Assembly (NCBI RefSeq): GCF_031884435.1
Contig: NZ_CP134779.1
Location: 3,720,001 to 3,784,000, forward strand
DNA: 64,000 bases
Source of the DNA: Bosea sp. 685
GTDB taxonomy: Bacteria; Pseudomonadota; Alphaproteobacteria; Rhizobiales; Beijerinckiaceae
Direction: 5' to 3'
Shown: piece by piece, positions 32,582 to 42,298 of the stretch
Layout of the letters: each line of letters begins with the position of its first letter
Position numbering within the stretch: position 1 is the first letter of the stretch
Notes under the pieces: generated by a model
The model's input: the letters and a program-made list of their open reading frames with translations, nothing else
Told to the model about the DNA's origin: nothing
Databases searched by the model: none
Position numbers and translations under genes: made by a program

Positions 32582-34147
32582 CTATCCGCCCATCCAGGCG
32601 CCGCGTCCGCGCGGGTTTCGCGGGCGACGCTCCTTGGGTTGCCGATCCCTGACAGGCTCGGCGAAGGTCAATGCGATGGCGTCCCAGTCATCGGGCGATC
32701 TGATCCCGCGCGCTCGCATATGCTCCTTGCTTTCCAGGAGCAGGCGCTGGTTCGCGTCGTAATGGTAGGACGGGCCGCAGGCATCGGCCTGGAGCCCGTC
32801 CTGGTCCGGGATGTCGGCGCCGCCGGGCTCGTCGAGCCAGTCGCGCGAGCGCTTCCACATCTCGGCCCGGCGATTGCGCGGGCCCGGCTTCTTCGTGCCA
32901 TCCGGCAGCAATTCGACCGGCTCTTGCGGCTCGGAGCCGAAATTCACCGGCACGACAATCTCGTCATAGGGCGCGCCCCAGGATTGCAGGATGTCGACGA
33001 CGCCAGCGCCGACGCCGCCGACATCGACAAACACCCTTGCCGGCTTGTCGGCGTCGATCACCTGCCTGATCCAGTTCGCGCCCGCCACCACATCGATCTT
33101 CGCCTTGCTTTCGGTCTTGCTGACCTTGCGGCCCCGGCGCCAGGCCAGCGCAAAGCGGTCATCGCCGAAGCGCGCCGGGTCGGCGCCGATGACCAGCGGC
33201 CCGATGCCCTCGCAACTTGCCTTGCGAGCCCGCAGCACAGCCTCGGATCTGATGAAGCTGTCATGGCCGGTGAGCTGGAAGGCTTCAGCCGCGGTTGCCG
33301 GATATTCCTGCTTGAACAGCAACTCGTCCTTCAATTCGGCGATCTTGGCGCGGCGCCAGGCCATCTGCTCCAGCGTCAGGCCGTAGGCGCCGGCATAAGC
33401 CTGCTCGTCCGCGTCGAGCGTAAAACCGTCCGGAACCGGCCGGCGATACTCGTCCTGCCAGAACCAGGGGATGAAGATCGCCTCGTAGTCGCCGATGCCG
33501 GCCTCGGCCTGCTGCCAGCGCGCATGAAACTCGCCGCCGACGCCGTTTGCCGTGCTTTCCAGCACGATCTCGGTTCCCGGCAGATCGGGAATGGCCTGGA
33601 CCACGCCGGCGAAATGCGTCGCCGCATTGGGCCAGAACGCGACCTCCGAGCCATGGAAGAGCTGCACCGTCTGCGAACGCCCGACTGCCCTCGCCCCAGC
33701 CGTGCCGACGGCATAGCCACTCTCCAGCCTCGCGAAGGAAAGCTCCCTCGCATTGGCCGCGCCGGTCTGCGGCTTCAGAAGCCGCGGGCAGTGCTGGTGG
33801 TAGCGCTCCACCATGCCGAACAGGTTGTTCGTCGCCTCGCGCTCATGCGTCAGGATGAACACCCGCATTCCCCGCGCGTGACTGGCGCGCCAGTAATAGC
33901 GCCCGCCGATATAGGTCGAGATGCCCTGCTGGCGGCCCTTGAGCACGAGCGCGCGGACCTTGCCGGTGCGCGCCCTCTGCGCCTCGAGGCGGCCATGCAG
34001 ATAAAGCTGCGCCTGGTTGAGCTGGAGCGGCGCGATCGCGCCGGTCTTGGTCCGGATCCGCAGCGCCTTTTGCGCGTAGTGCTCGAACTCAGCCCGCAGC
34101 CTCCGGCGGATCGCCCTCTCCTTCGGGCTCATTGTCTCGGGGTTCAT
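32582..34147 (-). CDS. Terminase large subunit
   Basis: This is the ATP-driven DNA packaging motor and nuclease. The ATPase P-loop variant is LKGRQQGIST (residues 69-78), with a hydrophobic strand and acidic pair at LFHGSEVAFW (163-172). The nuclease part has GADPARFGDD near 320, then FVDVGGVGAGVVD and SPDDWDAIALTF. The length of 521 residues is normal. The ATG at 34147 is preferred; a second ATG is five codons in. Its start region lies six bases from the left end of an IS1595-type element, which separates it from the small-subunit gene. In another frame its first 60 bases seem to encode the lost tail of the small subunit. Confidence 0.93.
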   Translation of the reverse strand: MNPETMSPKERAIRRRLRAEFEHYAQKALRIRTKTGAIAPLQLNQAQLYLHGRLEAQRARTGKVRALVLKGRQQGISTYIGGRYYWRASHARGMRVFILTHEREATNNLFGMVERYHQHCPRLLKPQTGAANARELSFARLESGYAVGTAGARAVGRSQTVQLFHGSEVAFWPNAATHFAGVVQAIPDLPGTEIVLESTANGVGGEFHARWQQAEAGIGDYEAIFIPWFWQDEYRRPVPDGFTLDADEQAYAGAYGLTLEQMAWRRAKIAELKDELLFKQEYPATAAEAFQLTGHDSFIRSEAVLRARKASCEGIGPLVIGADPARFGDDRFALAWRRGRKVSKTESKAKIDVVAGANWIRQVIDADKPARVFVDVGGVGAGVVDILQSWGAPYDEIVVPVNFGSEPQEPVELLPDGTKKPGPRNRRAEMWKRSRDWLDEPGGADIPDQDGLQADACGPSYHYDANQRLLLESKEHMRARGIRSPDDWDAIALTFAEPVRDRQPKERRPRNPRGRGAWMGG

Positions 34148-34210
34148 TTCTCAATTATATACTTAGCAAAGCAGACCATAGGCCTATGCTCCTAATCACA
34201 GGAGCAAGCC

Positions 34211-35154
34211 ATGTCTGCCACACTCGACAACCCCATTTTCGCCGACGTCGGTAAGGCCCGCGAGCAGCTTGAGGCTCAGCGTTGGCCTAATGGCGCGACG
34301 TGCCCGCATTGCGGAAATGCCGATCCTGCGCGAATCGCTGCGCTCAAGGGCAAGGCTCATCGCGCGGGCGTCTATCAGTGCAATGAATGCCGCGAGCAGT
34401 TCACCGTAACGGTCGGCACGGTGTTCGAGCACTCTAAAATCCCGCTCAACAAGTGGCTGCTCGCTGTCCATCTCATGACATCGAGCAAGAAGGGCATCAG
34501 TGCCCATCAGATCCACCGTATGCTCGGCGTCACCTACAAGACTGCGTGGTTCATGTGCCATCGCATTCGCGAAGCCATGCGCGACGAGAACCCCGAGCCC
34601 ATGGGCGGCGAAGGCCAGATCGTTGAAGCCGACGAAACCGACTTCGGCGACAAGGAGACGATCACTAAGCGCACCAAGAAGGGCAAGGCGTCCCACTCCA
34701 GCAAGCGCTTGGTCGTTGCCCTGGTCGAGCGCGGCGGGCGCGTCCGTTCCTTCCAAGTCGATCATGCGACCGCTGAGAGCGTCCGCGAGATCGTTGTCAC
34801 CAACGTGCGCCGCACATCAGTGCTGCATACCGACGAGAGCAAGCTCTACACCAAGACCGGCACCGAGTTCGCCAGCCATGAGACCGTCAAGCACTCAGCC
34901 AACGAGTACGTTCGCGGCGTGGTCCACACCAACACCATTGAAGGCGTGTTCTCTGTCTTCAAGCGCGGCATGAAGGGCATCTATCACACTGCGCTGAGAA
35001 GCACCTGCACCGCTACCTTGCTGAGTTCGACTTTCGCTACAATAACCGCACCAAGCTGGGCGTGAGCGACGTTGAACGCCGCGACAACGCCTTGAAGGGC
35101 ATCGACGGCAAGCGCCTCACCTATCGGCGGATTAACGAAACCGCTTACGCTTAG
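34211..35154 (+). pseudogene. IS1595/ISXO2-type transposase, frameshifted
   Basis: The first 259 codons read normally: a zinc ribbon (CPHCGNADP...YQCNECREQF), an HTH-like part (GISAHQIHRMLGVTYKTAWF) and the ISXO2-like catalytic core (IVEADETDFG, VLHTDESKLY, HTNTIEGVFSVFKRGMKGIY). Just after GIYH, near 34988, one base is missing relative to the family reading. The frame then runs into junk ending at 35065. Restoring one base gives HCAEKHLHRYLAEFDFRYNN and so on to a TAG at 35152-35154, a normal C-terminus. It is therefore probably inactive unless translation shifts frame. Confidence 0.9.
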
Positions 35155-35199
35155 GCAGAAGGCGAGGCGATTCGTCCGTCGCCGCAAAGCGAGGGCGAA

Positions 35200-35478
35200 A
35201 TGTCGGAAAACGACGTGAAGCTATTTTGCCAATTGACGGCGCTGGAATACATGCTCCAGCGCCTCTACGTGATCATGTATGCGAAGGAGGGTTTCGACCT
35301 CACTTCCGCCAAGACCTTTCACAAAGGCTTGATAGAGCACATTAATTCGCAGACTTTCCCCACACCAGACGCCGCACAATCGATGCTAGCCGCTGGAGAA
35401 TTGGGCGACGCGCTCTCAGGGTTTCTATGCGGGCTAGAGCAGATGATGGAAGACTCGGGGCGATTCCCCAAAGGCTAG
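35200..35478 (+). CDS. Passenger protein of the IS1595-type element, unknown
   Basis: This 92-residue all-helical protein (CQLTALEYMLQRLYVIMYAK, AGELGDALSGFLCGLEQMME) starts at 35200 with AGGGCGA upstream, 45 bases after the transposase end. I do not recognise a family. Its stop codon (35476-35478) overlaps the convergent stop of the 48-residue gene by four bases. GC content is lower than in the phage genes. Confidence 0.65.
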   Translation: MSENDVKLFCQLTALEYMLQRLYVIMYAKEGFDLTSAKTFHKGLIEHINSQTFPTPDAAQSMLAAGELGDALSGFLCGLEQMMEDSGRFPKG

Positions 35479-35621
35479 TCTTTTCCATCATCGCGGCCCT
35501 TTGATTTCGGTTTCGGCTTAGGCGTCTTCTGGGGCATTGCCTTGGCGGGTTCATGCCGATTCGGCGGCGTCGCCAGCATCCGCTTCAGCACCTCGTCGCG
35601 CTTTTGATCGTCGTCCGTCAT
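35475..35621 (-). CDS. Small basic passenger protein
   Basis: The product has 48 residues (MTDDDQKRDEVLKRMLATPP, then NRHEPAKAMPQKTPKPKPKS). An acidic N-terminal helix is followed by a Lys/Pro-rich tail. The ATG overlaps the stop of the upstream 339-residue gene (ATGA at 35618-35621), so the two form an operon. Short proteins with 'RDEVLKRMLATPP..H' are common in Rhizobiales; their role is not known to me. Confidence 0.7.
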   Translation of the reverse strand: MTDDDQKRDEVLKRMLATPPNRHEPAKAMPQKTPKPKPKSKGRDDGKD

Positions 35622-36637
35622 GGCTGAGTCGGTCCAGCTACCAGCTGCAAATTCGGCTGCACCCCGGTATGGGACGCCGCTTCGATCTCTTGCGCCATCG
35701 CGATGATCAGGCTTTCACCATTCGCGAATAGCATTCTGGCGTCGCCCTCCGAAAGCACAACACGTGGGTGCATGATCGGATTCCGATAGTCGTCCTTCAT
35801 CTGCTTGAGCTCAGCAATCGTTTTATCAGAGGGTGCCGGGCTCGTCTGAGCCTTGGTGATCGCGTCTAGTTCTTTGATATAATCATTCCACGATACGAGC
35901 GTCTTGCCAGGCTTCCCGCTGAACAGCTGATAGTAGCTCTCCAGCGTTGCTTCGACCGCTCGTGCGACATGAAAGCCAGACGCCGACAATAGGTTGAACG
36001 CTAAACATCGCCCCGCCGATCTCCAGTCAATGCGCGCTTTTTCGGGTATTACATAAACTAGATCGGCCGGGAAAGTTTCATCAGCCGCATCAACTAAGGC
36101 AGGCGTATGATATATTCCACGACGCGGAACGAAATATGTCGCCGCCTCCCTCATCTCTTCTTGAAAGACCGTTTCAAAAGTTGAAATCAACACCCTCATA
36201 TAATCCAAGGCATACCCATGGATTGGGGGACTATTGGTGTCAGGAAACTTGAAGGCGTCTGCTATTCCGCCAGTGCGGTTAACCAGCTGGTCGATGTTTC
36301 CTGATATGTATCTCTGAAGCGTAACCGCAGAGGCCCGGCACACGCCGAGAGGCATAGGGCTCCCTGATAGGGCTCTAAGCAGCAAGCTTTCTGCCGTAGT
36401 CAGATCAAAAAATACTGCGTTGGCAGGCGTATCGCCGTAATGGCGCGTCAACGCCTTTAGAGCGCGGCCGAATTCATAAAATTCAAACTGGTTGATCCGC
36501 TCCACGTCACCCCCTTCTGGCAGCGCGCCGCCGAAGGGTAGAGTTATCACATTGCTTGCGTTCAGTGCAGTGCCGGCCTGTCGCTGAGAATCAGAACACA
36601 TCGAATCTGCTTTGCCAAGTATATAATCGTCACTCAT
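35618..36637 (-). CDS. Passenger protein with C-terminal HEPN-like RNxxxH motif
   Basis: With a start at 36637 the product has 339 residues. The C-terminal third contains MKDDYRNPIMHPR, an R-N-x-x-x-H motif (Arg285, His290) of the kind seen in HEPN domains. It is followed by a long helix (EGDARMLFANGESLIIAMAQ), also typical of the fold. An upstream helix pair (AFNLLSASGFHVARAVEATL) fits a helical bundle. HEPN proteins are often RNases in toxin-antitoxin or phage-defence systems. The assignment here is inference from motif and helix layout. The first codons overlap the terminase small-subunit stop and the element end; a start at 36601, inside the element, is an alternative. Confidence 0.6.
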   Translation of the reverse strand: MSDDYILGKADSMCSDSQRQAGTALNASNVITLPFGGALPEGGDVERINQFEFYEFGRALKALTRHYGDTPANAVFFDLTTAESLLLRALSGSPMPLGVCRASAVTLQRYISGNIDQLVNRTGGIADAFKFPDTNSPPIHGYALDYMRVLISTFETVFQEEMREAATYFVPRRGIYHTPALVDAADETFPADLVYVIPEKARIDWRSAGRCLAFNLLSASGFHVARAVEATLESYYQLFSGKPGKTLVSWNDYIKELDAITKAQTSPAPSDKTIAELKQMKDDYRNPIMHPRVVLSEGDARMLFANGESLIIAMAQEIEAASHTGVQPNLQLVAGPTQP

Positions 36638-36923
36638 TTCCTTGAGGCTCATGGTCTTGGGGCTCATCATCGAGCGCGGCGAGCGCGTCTTCATGGCTGA
36701 GCGCGATGCCGCCGCTATGCTCGACCGTGGCAAGCTTGGCATGGACATAAGGGGCTGCTGCCTTGGCGATCTCGAACCGAGCCTTGGGCTCGAGGCTCTC
36801 GTCGCGAAGCATGGTGAGCATATAGTCGAGCGGCGTCAGGCCGCCGTCAGTGGCCGGCCCCGCCTCGGCCGGGCGCGCCGTCGCACCGGCCTTGCGGCTC
36901 GTCCTTGCAGCGCCTCTGGCCAT
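36630..36923 (-). CDS. Terminase small subunit, probably truncated at its C-terminus
   Basis: The 97-residue product contains the pattern TPLDYMLTMLRDESLEPKAR followed by FEIAKAAAPYVHAKLATVEH, typical of small terminase subunits in this phage group. The basic N-terminus could bind DNA. The acidic tail DDEPQDHEPQGNE ends at a stop next to the IS1595-type element. The corresponding frame across the far side of the element continues EPRDNEPEGEGDPPEAAG, suggesting the original tail was about 18 residues longer. It is the first gene of the late operon. Confidence 0.8.
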   Translation of the reverse strand: MARGAARTSRKAGATARPAEAGPATDGGLTPLDYMLTMLRDESLEPKARFEIAKAAAPYVHAKLATVEHSGGIALSHEDALAALDDEPQDHEPQGNE

Positions 36924-37354
36924 GTCTGGATCTTTGAAGTGAAGGCTTCGCTTGCGCCCGGCCTGAAACGAAAACGCCCGCGAGCGGTTAGCTGCGGGCG
37001 GCAGGCACAGGAATTCACAGTGCTATTGAGACATTAGACCCATCATAGGATTACTGTCAACAGGCTCTTGAAAAAATTCTTACGGGATCCGGATGGGCGG
37101 CGCGCATAGGCCGGCACTGCCCTCTCCTCGCAGGCCTACCGGACGCGCGACGCAGCTAGGACACCCGCAAGCAGGCAATGGAGCCCGCTGTCATCGAGTT
37201 CGATCCCGGGAATGGCGGCGGCGCGGGCCTCAAGCTGGCGAAGCAGGCAGATGGCGCGACTGGCCTCCAGCGCAACTACCGATCGACCATGATTCGACTT
37301 TCACTCATAAGTAGCGCCTCTCTCCACTGCCCAGAAGGGCACGGGGGAAAAACA
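36924..37354. other. Gene-free region at the packaging end of the prophage
   Basis: It contains a minus-strand hairpin with T-run (36970-37000, CGCCCGC/GCGGGCG then TTTTCG) and an AT-richer stretch at 37020-37085 (ATTGAGACATTAGACCCATC and TTGAAAAAATTCTT). That stretch could hold a late promoter. A coding-like plus frame at 37178-37354 has no ribosome site and is not supported as a gene. No phage early genes follow. Confidence 0.5.
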
Positions 37355-37627
37355 ATGAAGAAACTCGCTTTCCTGAGCGCTGCCATGTGTCTGGCCGCGT
37401 TCTCCACGCAGGCCCAGAGTTCCAGAGGCTTCTCTTATGGAACCGGTTCGAACAGCAACAGCAACTACGTCGCGCCACATTCCAACAGCAACGGCAGCCA
37501 CACCGACGGATACTACCGCACCAACCCGGACAGCAACAGAAGCAACAACTACGGCTCGTATGGGAATTACAACTCCTACAACAACGGAGTTGGAAACGGT
37601 TACGGCGGATCGGTTCCCCGTTATTGA
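37355..37627 (+). CDS. Small secreted Asn/Ser/Gly/Tyr-rich protein
   Basis: The start at 37355 follows GGGGGAAAAAC. The 90-residue product has a signal peptide (MKKLAFLSAAMCLAAFSTQA) and a mature part with NYVAPHSNSNGSHTDGYYRT, NPDSNRSNNYGSYGNYN. This matches a widespread alphaproteobacterial pattern of 'Y-V-x-PH-x-R-S-DG--Y--TxPN--..NYGxxGNxN' small exported proteins of unknown role. It is the first gene of a plus-strand group of four small genes. Confidence 0.75.
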   Translation: MKKLAFLSAAMCLAAFSTQAQSSRGFSYGTGSNSNSNYVAPHSNSNGSHTDGYYRTNPDSNRSNNYGSYGNYNSYNNGVGNGYGGSVPRY

Positions 37628-37659
37628 CTAGCCTGGCTTCAGGCAGGGAGGGGACGCGT

Positions 37660-37887
37660 ATGCATAGACTAAAAGTAATGGCGGCAGGCACGGCGCTGGC
37701 CGCATTCTCGTGTTTGGCTGCATTCGCCGCAACACCCCGAGAGGTTTCGACGATCAGAGGGGTGGTAGCACCTCCTGCCAACCTCACATCACCTAGCGCG
37801 TTCCAGGATGCGCGGGGCGGATGCGGTTCAAGGGGAGGCCCCGGCCACCGAAAGTCGAACGGCAAATGCGCGGGCTGGCGAGGTTGA
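37660..37887 (+). CDS. Small secreted protein with CGxxGGPGxR motif
   Basis: The ATG at 37660 has GGGAGGGGA upstream and starts a signal peptide (MAAGTALAAFSCLAAFAA). The 75-residue product ends with GGCGSRGGPGHRKSNGKCAGWR. The two cysteines and the Gly-rich loop recur in the 38331-38654 protein (CGCKGGPGYRHVVSGSCVGF). They define a small shared secreted family in this locus; function is unknown. Confidence 0.7.
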   Translation: MHRLKVMAAGTALAAFSCLAAFAATPREVSTIRGVVAPPANLTSPSAFQDARGGCGSRGGPGHRKSNGKCAGWRG

Positions 37888-37923
37888 TGGCGGCACTGCG
37901 ATGATGGCTGGGGCGTGAAGACC

Positions 37924-38343
37924 ATGGCGAGAGGTTCGCCTGAAATCAAAGCCGTTGTCGCGGTGTTGCGGATGCTGGCTGCGGCTATCGCGCTCGCGGT
38001 CGCTCTCATCGCACTGCCATTCAGGGCTATCGGCCTGCTCAACAACCGGCGCGAGCGAAGGTTCGCGCTGGCTCGGGCCGAAGCTGAGGCGGGTCAGAAG
38101 CGCATTTTTCTGATGCGCCACTACCAGGATTCGACACTTGTCGACGCTCTCATGGCCGGCGAGATCTGGCACGATATGACGCGCGAACAACTGCTCCAAT
38201 CCTGGGGCGAGCCTGTCGAGATCGAAGAGAAGGCTCTGAAGACGAAAATCCGGCACGTCTACAAATATGACCGGATTGGCGTCGGGCGTTTTGCCCGGCG
38301 TGTCACCCTCGACAACGACCGGGTGACGGGATGGGAGCGATAG
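37924..38343 (+). CDS. Membrane-anchored protein with SmpA/OmlA-like C-terminal domain
   Basis: The product has an N-terminal hydrophobic segment (AVVAVLRMLAAAIALAVALI), a basic linker (RRERRFALARAEAEAG) and then WHDMTREQLLQSWGEPVEIE, with TKIRHVYKYDRIGVGRFARR and VTGWER. The 'M...QL..SWG.P' start and the 'K..YKY' strand resemble the small SmpA/OmlA-like fold. The start may be GTG 37915 or ATG 37924. It overlaps the next gene by 13 bases. Function is unknown. Confidence 0.65.
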   Translation: MARGSPEIKAVVAVLRMLAAAIALAVALIALPFRAIGLLNNRRERRFALARAEAEAGQKRIFLMRHYQDSTLVDALMAGEIWHDMTREQLLQSWGEPVEIEEKALKTKIRHVYKYDRIGVGRFARRVTLDNDRVTGWER

Positions 38344-38654
38344 CTTCAACAGCGCGCGCGAGAACCAGTGCACGGGCCGGCTTTCTGGCTCTGGCCTTGC
38401 TGTGGGCTCTCCCTGTGCCGCCGGTACTGGCCAAAGGCTGCGTCATCGACGACACGCCGTGTTCCGGATGCGGCTGCAAGGGCGGCCCTGGATACCGGCA
38501 CGTGGTTTCCGGAAGCTGCGTCGGCTTTCGGGACATGGCCAGGAAGTGCGGTGATCCGCCGGGATCTGCCTGTGTTTTCGAGAACGCGCCAGGCACAGGC
38601 GCCAATCGCGAATGCGCTTTGGGTCCTCGGAGCCCCAAAAAGCCGCTGGAATAG
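38331..38654 (+). CDS. Small secreted cysteine-rich protein with GGPG motif
   Basis: This is a 107-residue exported protein with a signal peptide (AGFLALALLWALPVPPVLAK), then CVIDDTPCSGCGCKGGPGYR and further cysteines (SGSCVGFRDMARKCGDPPGS, ACVFENAPG, ECALGP), ten in total after cleavage. The number suggests disulfides or metal binding. It shares the CGxxGGPGxR...(S/N)GxCxG(W/F)R motif with 37660-37887. The start overlaps the previous gene. Confidence 0.7.
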   Translation: MGAIASTARARTSARAGFLALALLWALPVPPVLAKGCVIDDTPCSGCGCKGGPGYRHVVSGSCVGFRDMARKCGDPPGSACVFENAPGTGANRECALGPRSPKKPLE

Positions 38655-38784
38655 GCGATAGACAGGCAATGGAAGCCGAAGGCCCCGGGTCCGGCCTTCG
38701 GCCGGCCCCGGGGACGCAAGCTGCGCCGCGCCAATCGCGGTGTCCATGAAACCGGCAGCGTCGATGCGCTGCCGCTTGTCAGCG

Positions 38785-39297
38785 TCACTTGGCCTTCAGC
38801 GTCTCCACCCGCGCGGTCATCTCCGCGATCTCGGCCTTCTGAGCCTTGATGATGCCTTCGGCCATGGTCTTGGACGCGGCATCCTTGCCGAACTTGAGTT
38901 CGATCGTCGCCATGTCGATCGCGCCCTGATGGTGCACGATCATGCCGCAGTTGAAGGCGAGGTCGGGGTCCTTGATCTTGTGCGTCATCATCATCGGCAT
39001 GTTCATCTTCATCATCGCCTGCATGGATGCCTTCTGGGCCTCGGTCATCGGCATCTGATCCATGCCGGGCATGCCCGCGCCGCCCATCATCTTCGACATG
39101 TCCATGCCTTCCGCCATCTTGCCGTCCATCATCTTGCCTTCCCCCATCTTGGGCATGGCCATGTCCTTCATCAGGGCGTCGCGGCAAGCCTGAGGCAGCA
39201 CCGACATGTCCGCGCCCATGGTCATCTTGTCCTGGGCGGCGGCGCCGGTTGCGGCAAGGCCGAGGGCGACGAATGAGAGTGTGAGAAGCCGATGCAT
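38785..39297 (-). CDS. DUF305 Met-rich periplasmic protein, copper locus
   Basis: This 170-residue secreted protein has a signal peptide (MHRLLTLSFVALGLAATGAA). It then has an extremely Met-rich middle (MAMPKMGEGKMMDGKMAEGM) and a DUF305 core with MIVHHQGAIDMATIELKFGK and AEGIIKAQKAEIAEM. The His-His pair and Met clusters are expected to bind Cu(I). It lies downstream of the copper ATPase on the same strand, supporting a periplasmic copper-buffering role. Confidence 0.85.
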   Translation of the reverse strand: MHRLLTLSFVALGLAATGAAAQDKMTMGADMSVLPQACRDALMKDMAMPKMGEGKMMDGKMAEGMDMSKMMGGAGMPGMDQMPMTEAQKASMQAMMKMNMPMMMTHKIKDPDLAFNCGMIVHHQGAIDMATIELKFGKDAASKTMAEGIIKAQKAEIAEMTARVETLKAK

Positions 39298-39394
39298 GAT
39301 GTCCTCCGGTGTTGAGGGCCGATTGGAAAAGGCCGGCCCGGGCCTTGGTGAAGTAGGTCTTGCCTTGGCGACGTGGAAAAGGCGGTTCGTCCGG

Positions 39395-41653
<2,259 letters not shown>

Positions 41654-41727
41654 GGCTGTCTCCCTGCGTCTTGTCACAAGGCCAGGCCGAGGCCTCCAAG
41701 CTTGGGAGCAGCAGATCACGCAACGGC

Positions 41728-42009
41728 TCACCGGCTGGTGGTCCGTCCCGATCCGCGCCCGACAACCGCATGATACACCAACGCGGAACTCCCCGCGGTG
41801 ATCCATGCGATGACGATATTGGCGAGGATGGCGCGGAGCACGGCGGAGAGCGTCACAGGCGGTGTCGCGCCAAACAGCGCCAGCCAGCCATGCGTCGCGG
41901 TGAAACTGGGCGTCGCCACGGCGATCAGCGCACAAAGAGCATAGAGGGCGACCAGCGCCGCCGATAATCCCGCGCCGAGAGGCAGGATCCCGATGCCGCG
42001 TTCAGACAT
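41728..42009 (-). CDS. DUF5676-like small membrane protein
   Basis: The 93-residue product has two membrane helices ([20 protein letters not shown] and [20 protein letters not shown]) with a Trp/Leu-containing loop between, in the style of DUF5676 proteins found beside heavy-metal ATPases. The start at 42009 overlaps the end of the DUF2933 gene by eight bases, so they are probably co-translated. A role in metal handling is inferred from context. Confidence 0.7.
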   Translation of the reverse strand: MSERGIGILPLGAGLSAALVALYALCALIAVATPSFTATHGWLALFGATPPVTLSAVLRAILANIVIAWITAGSSALVYHAVVGRGSGRTTSR

Positions 42010-42298
42010 CGGCCTTCTCCTTGTCGCGGTCATGCCCGGCATGTCCGTGGCCTCGATGCATGAGAACATGCATGAGCGGGCATGCGAGGAGAATGAGGTA
42101 GGGCAGGATTCCGAAGAGATGCGCCCAATGATCGGCCACCGCCAGAGCCAGCCCAATCGCAAAGACGCCCGCCACGGCCCAGCCGAACAGCGTATGCGGA
42201 ACGAGGGACGATAGCGTCATCGGCGTGCTCCTCGGGGGCGGCGTATCACGCTGCTCGGCATCAAAAGAGTGGGCATGTTCCGCAGCGTTCGCGCTCAT
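42002..42298 (-). CDS. DUF2933 small membrane protein
   Basis: The 98-residue product has two helices and the DUF2933 signature LPYLILLACPLMHVLMHRGH followed by a His-rich tail (GHGHAGHDRD). The His/Met-containing end is common in copper-resistance loci. It is the first small gene behind the HxlR regulator and is overlapped by that frame's end. Confidence 0.8.
   Translation of the reverse strand: MSANAAEHAHSFDAEQRDTPPPRSTPMTLSSLVPHTLFGWAVAGVFAIGLALAVADHWAHLFGILPYLILLACPLMHVLMHRGHGHAGHDRDKEKADV

Larger units (their letters stand above)
34154..36627. mobile_element. IS1595-type transposon with passenger genes
   Basis: The ends are 22-bp inverted repeats, identical at 21 positions (34154-34175 and 36606-36627, core ACTTAGCAAAGCAGA). 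The 2474-bp interior holds a frameshifted IS1595/ISXO2-type transposase 36 bases from the left end, a plus-strand gene of 92 codons, and a minus-strand pair of 48 and 339 codons. Outside, the motif GAAATGA occurs on both sides (34144-34150 and 36632-36638, read on the minus strand) but is offset 4-6 bases from the inverted repeats. Exact 8-bp target duplications are therefore not proven. Passenger genes are known in some IS1595-family groups. Confidence 0.8.
7169..36923 (-). mobile_element. P22-like podovirus prophage, late-gene block with cargo
   Basis: About 30 kb of minus-strand genes follow podovirus late order: terminase small and large, portal, scaffold, P22-type coat, gp4-like and gp10-like head completion proteins, tail fibre proteins, ejection proteins, tailspike, endolysin and spanins. 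Two insertion sequences and several plus-strand cargo genes interrupt the order. I see no integrase, repressor, replication or early genes and no att repeat, so the ends are approximate and the element may be defective or continue elsewhere. Confidence 0.85.

Noticed and set aside
30429..32762. Plus-strand open frame of 777 codons opposite the portal and terminase genes
   Set aside because: It is the mirror of high-GC coding DNA; the minus-strand portal has clear family motifs, and the plus frame has low-complexity Arg/Asp/Gly content without domains.
7169..36923. Gene transfer agent instead of a prophage
   Set aside because: The order and families (P22-type portal, coat, gp4, gp10, tailspike, spanins) are podoviral; the siphovirus-like genes of alphaproteobacterial GTAs are absent.
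6231..37210. Possible att repeat: GTTCGATCCC in the tRNA-Val T-loop and again near 37198
   Set aside because: Only about 10 bases match, and the sequence is a common T-loop motif; flanking bases do not extend the match.
37178..37354. Upstream extension of the Asn/Ser-rich secreted protein
   Set aside because: The internal ATG at 37355 has a ribosome site and starts a signal peptide; the extension would hide it.
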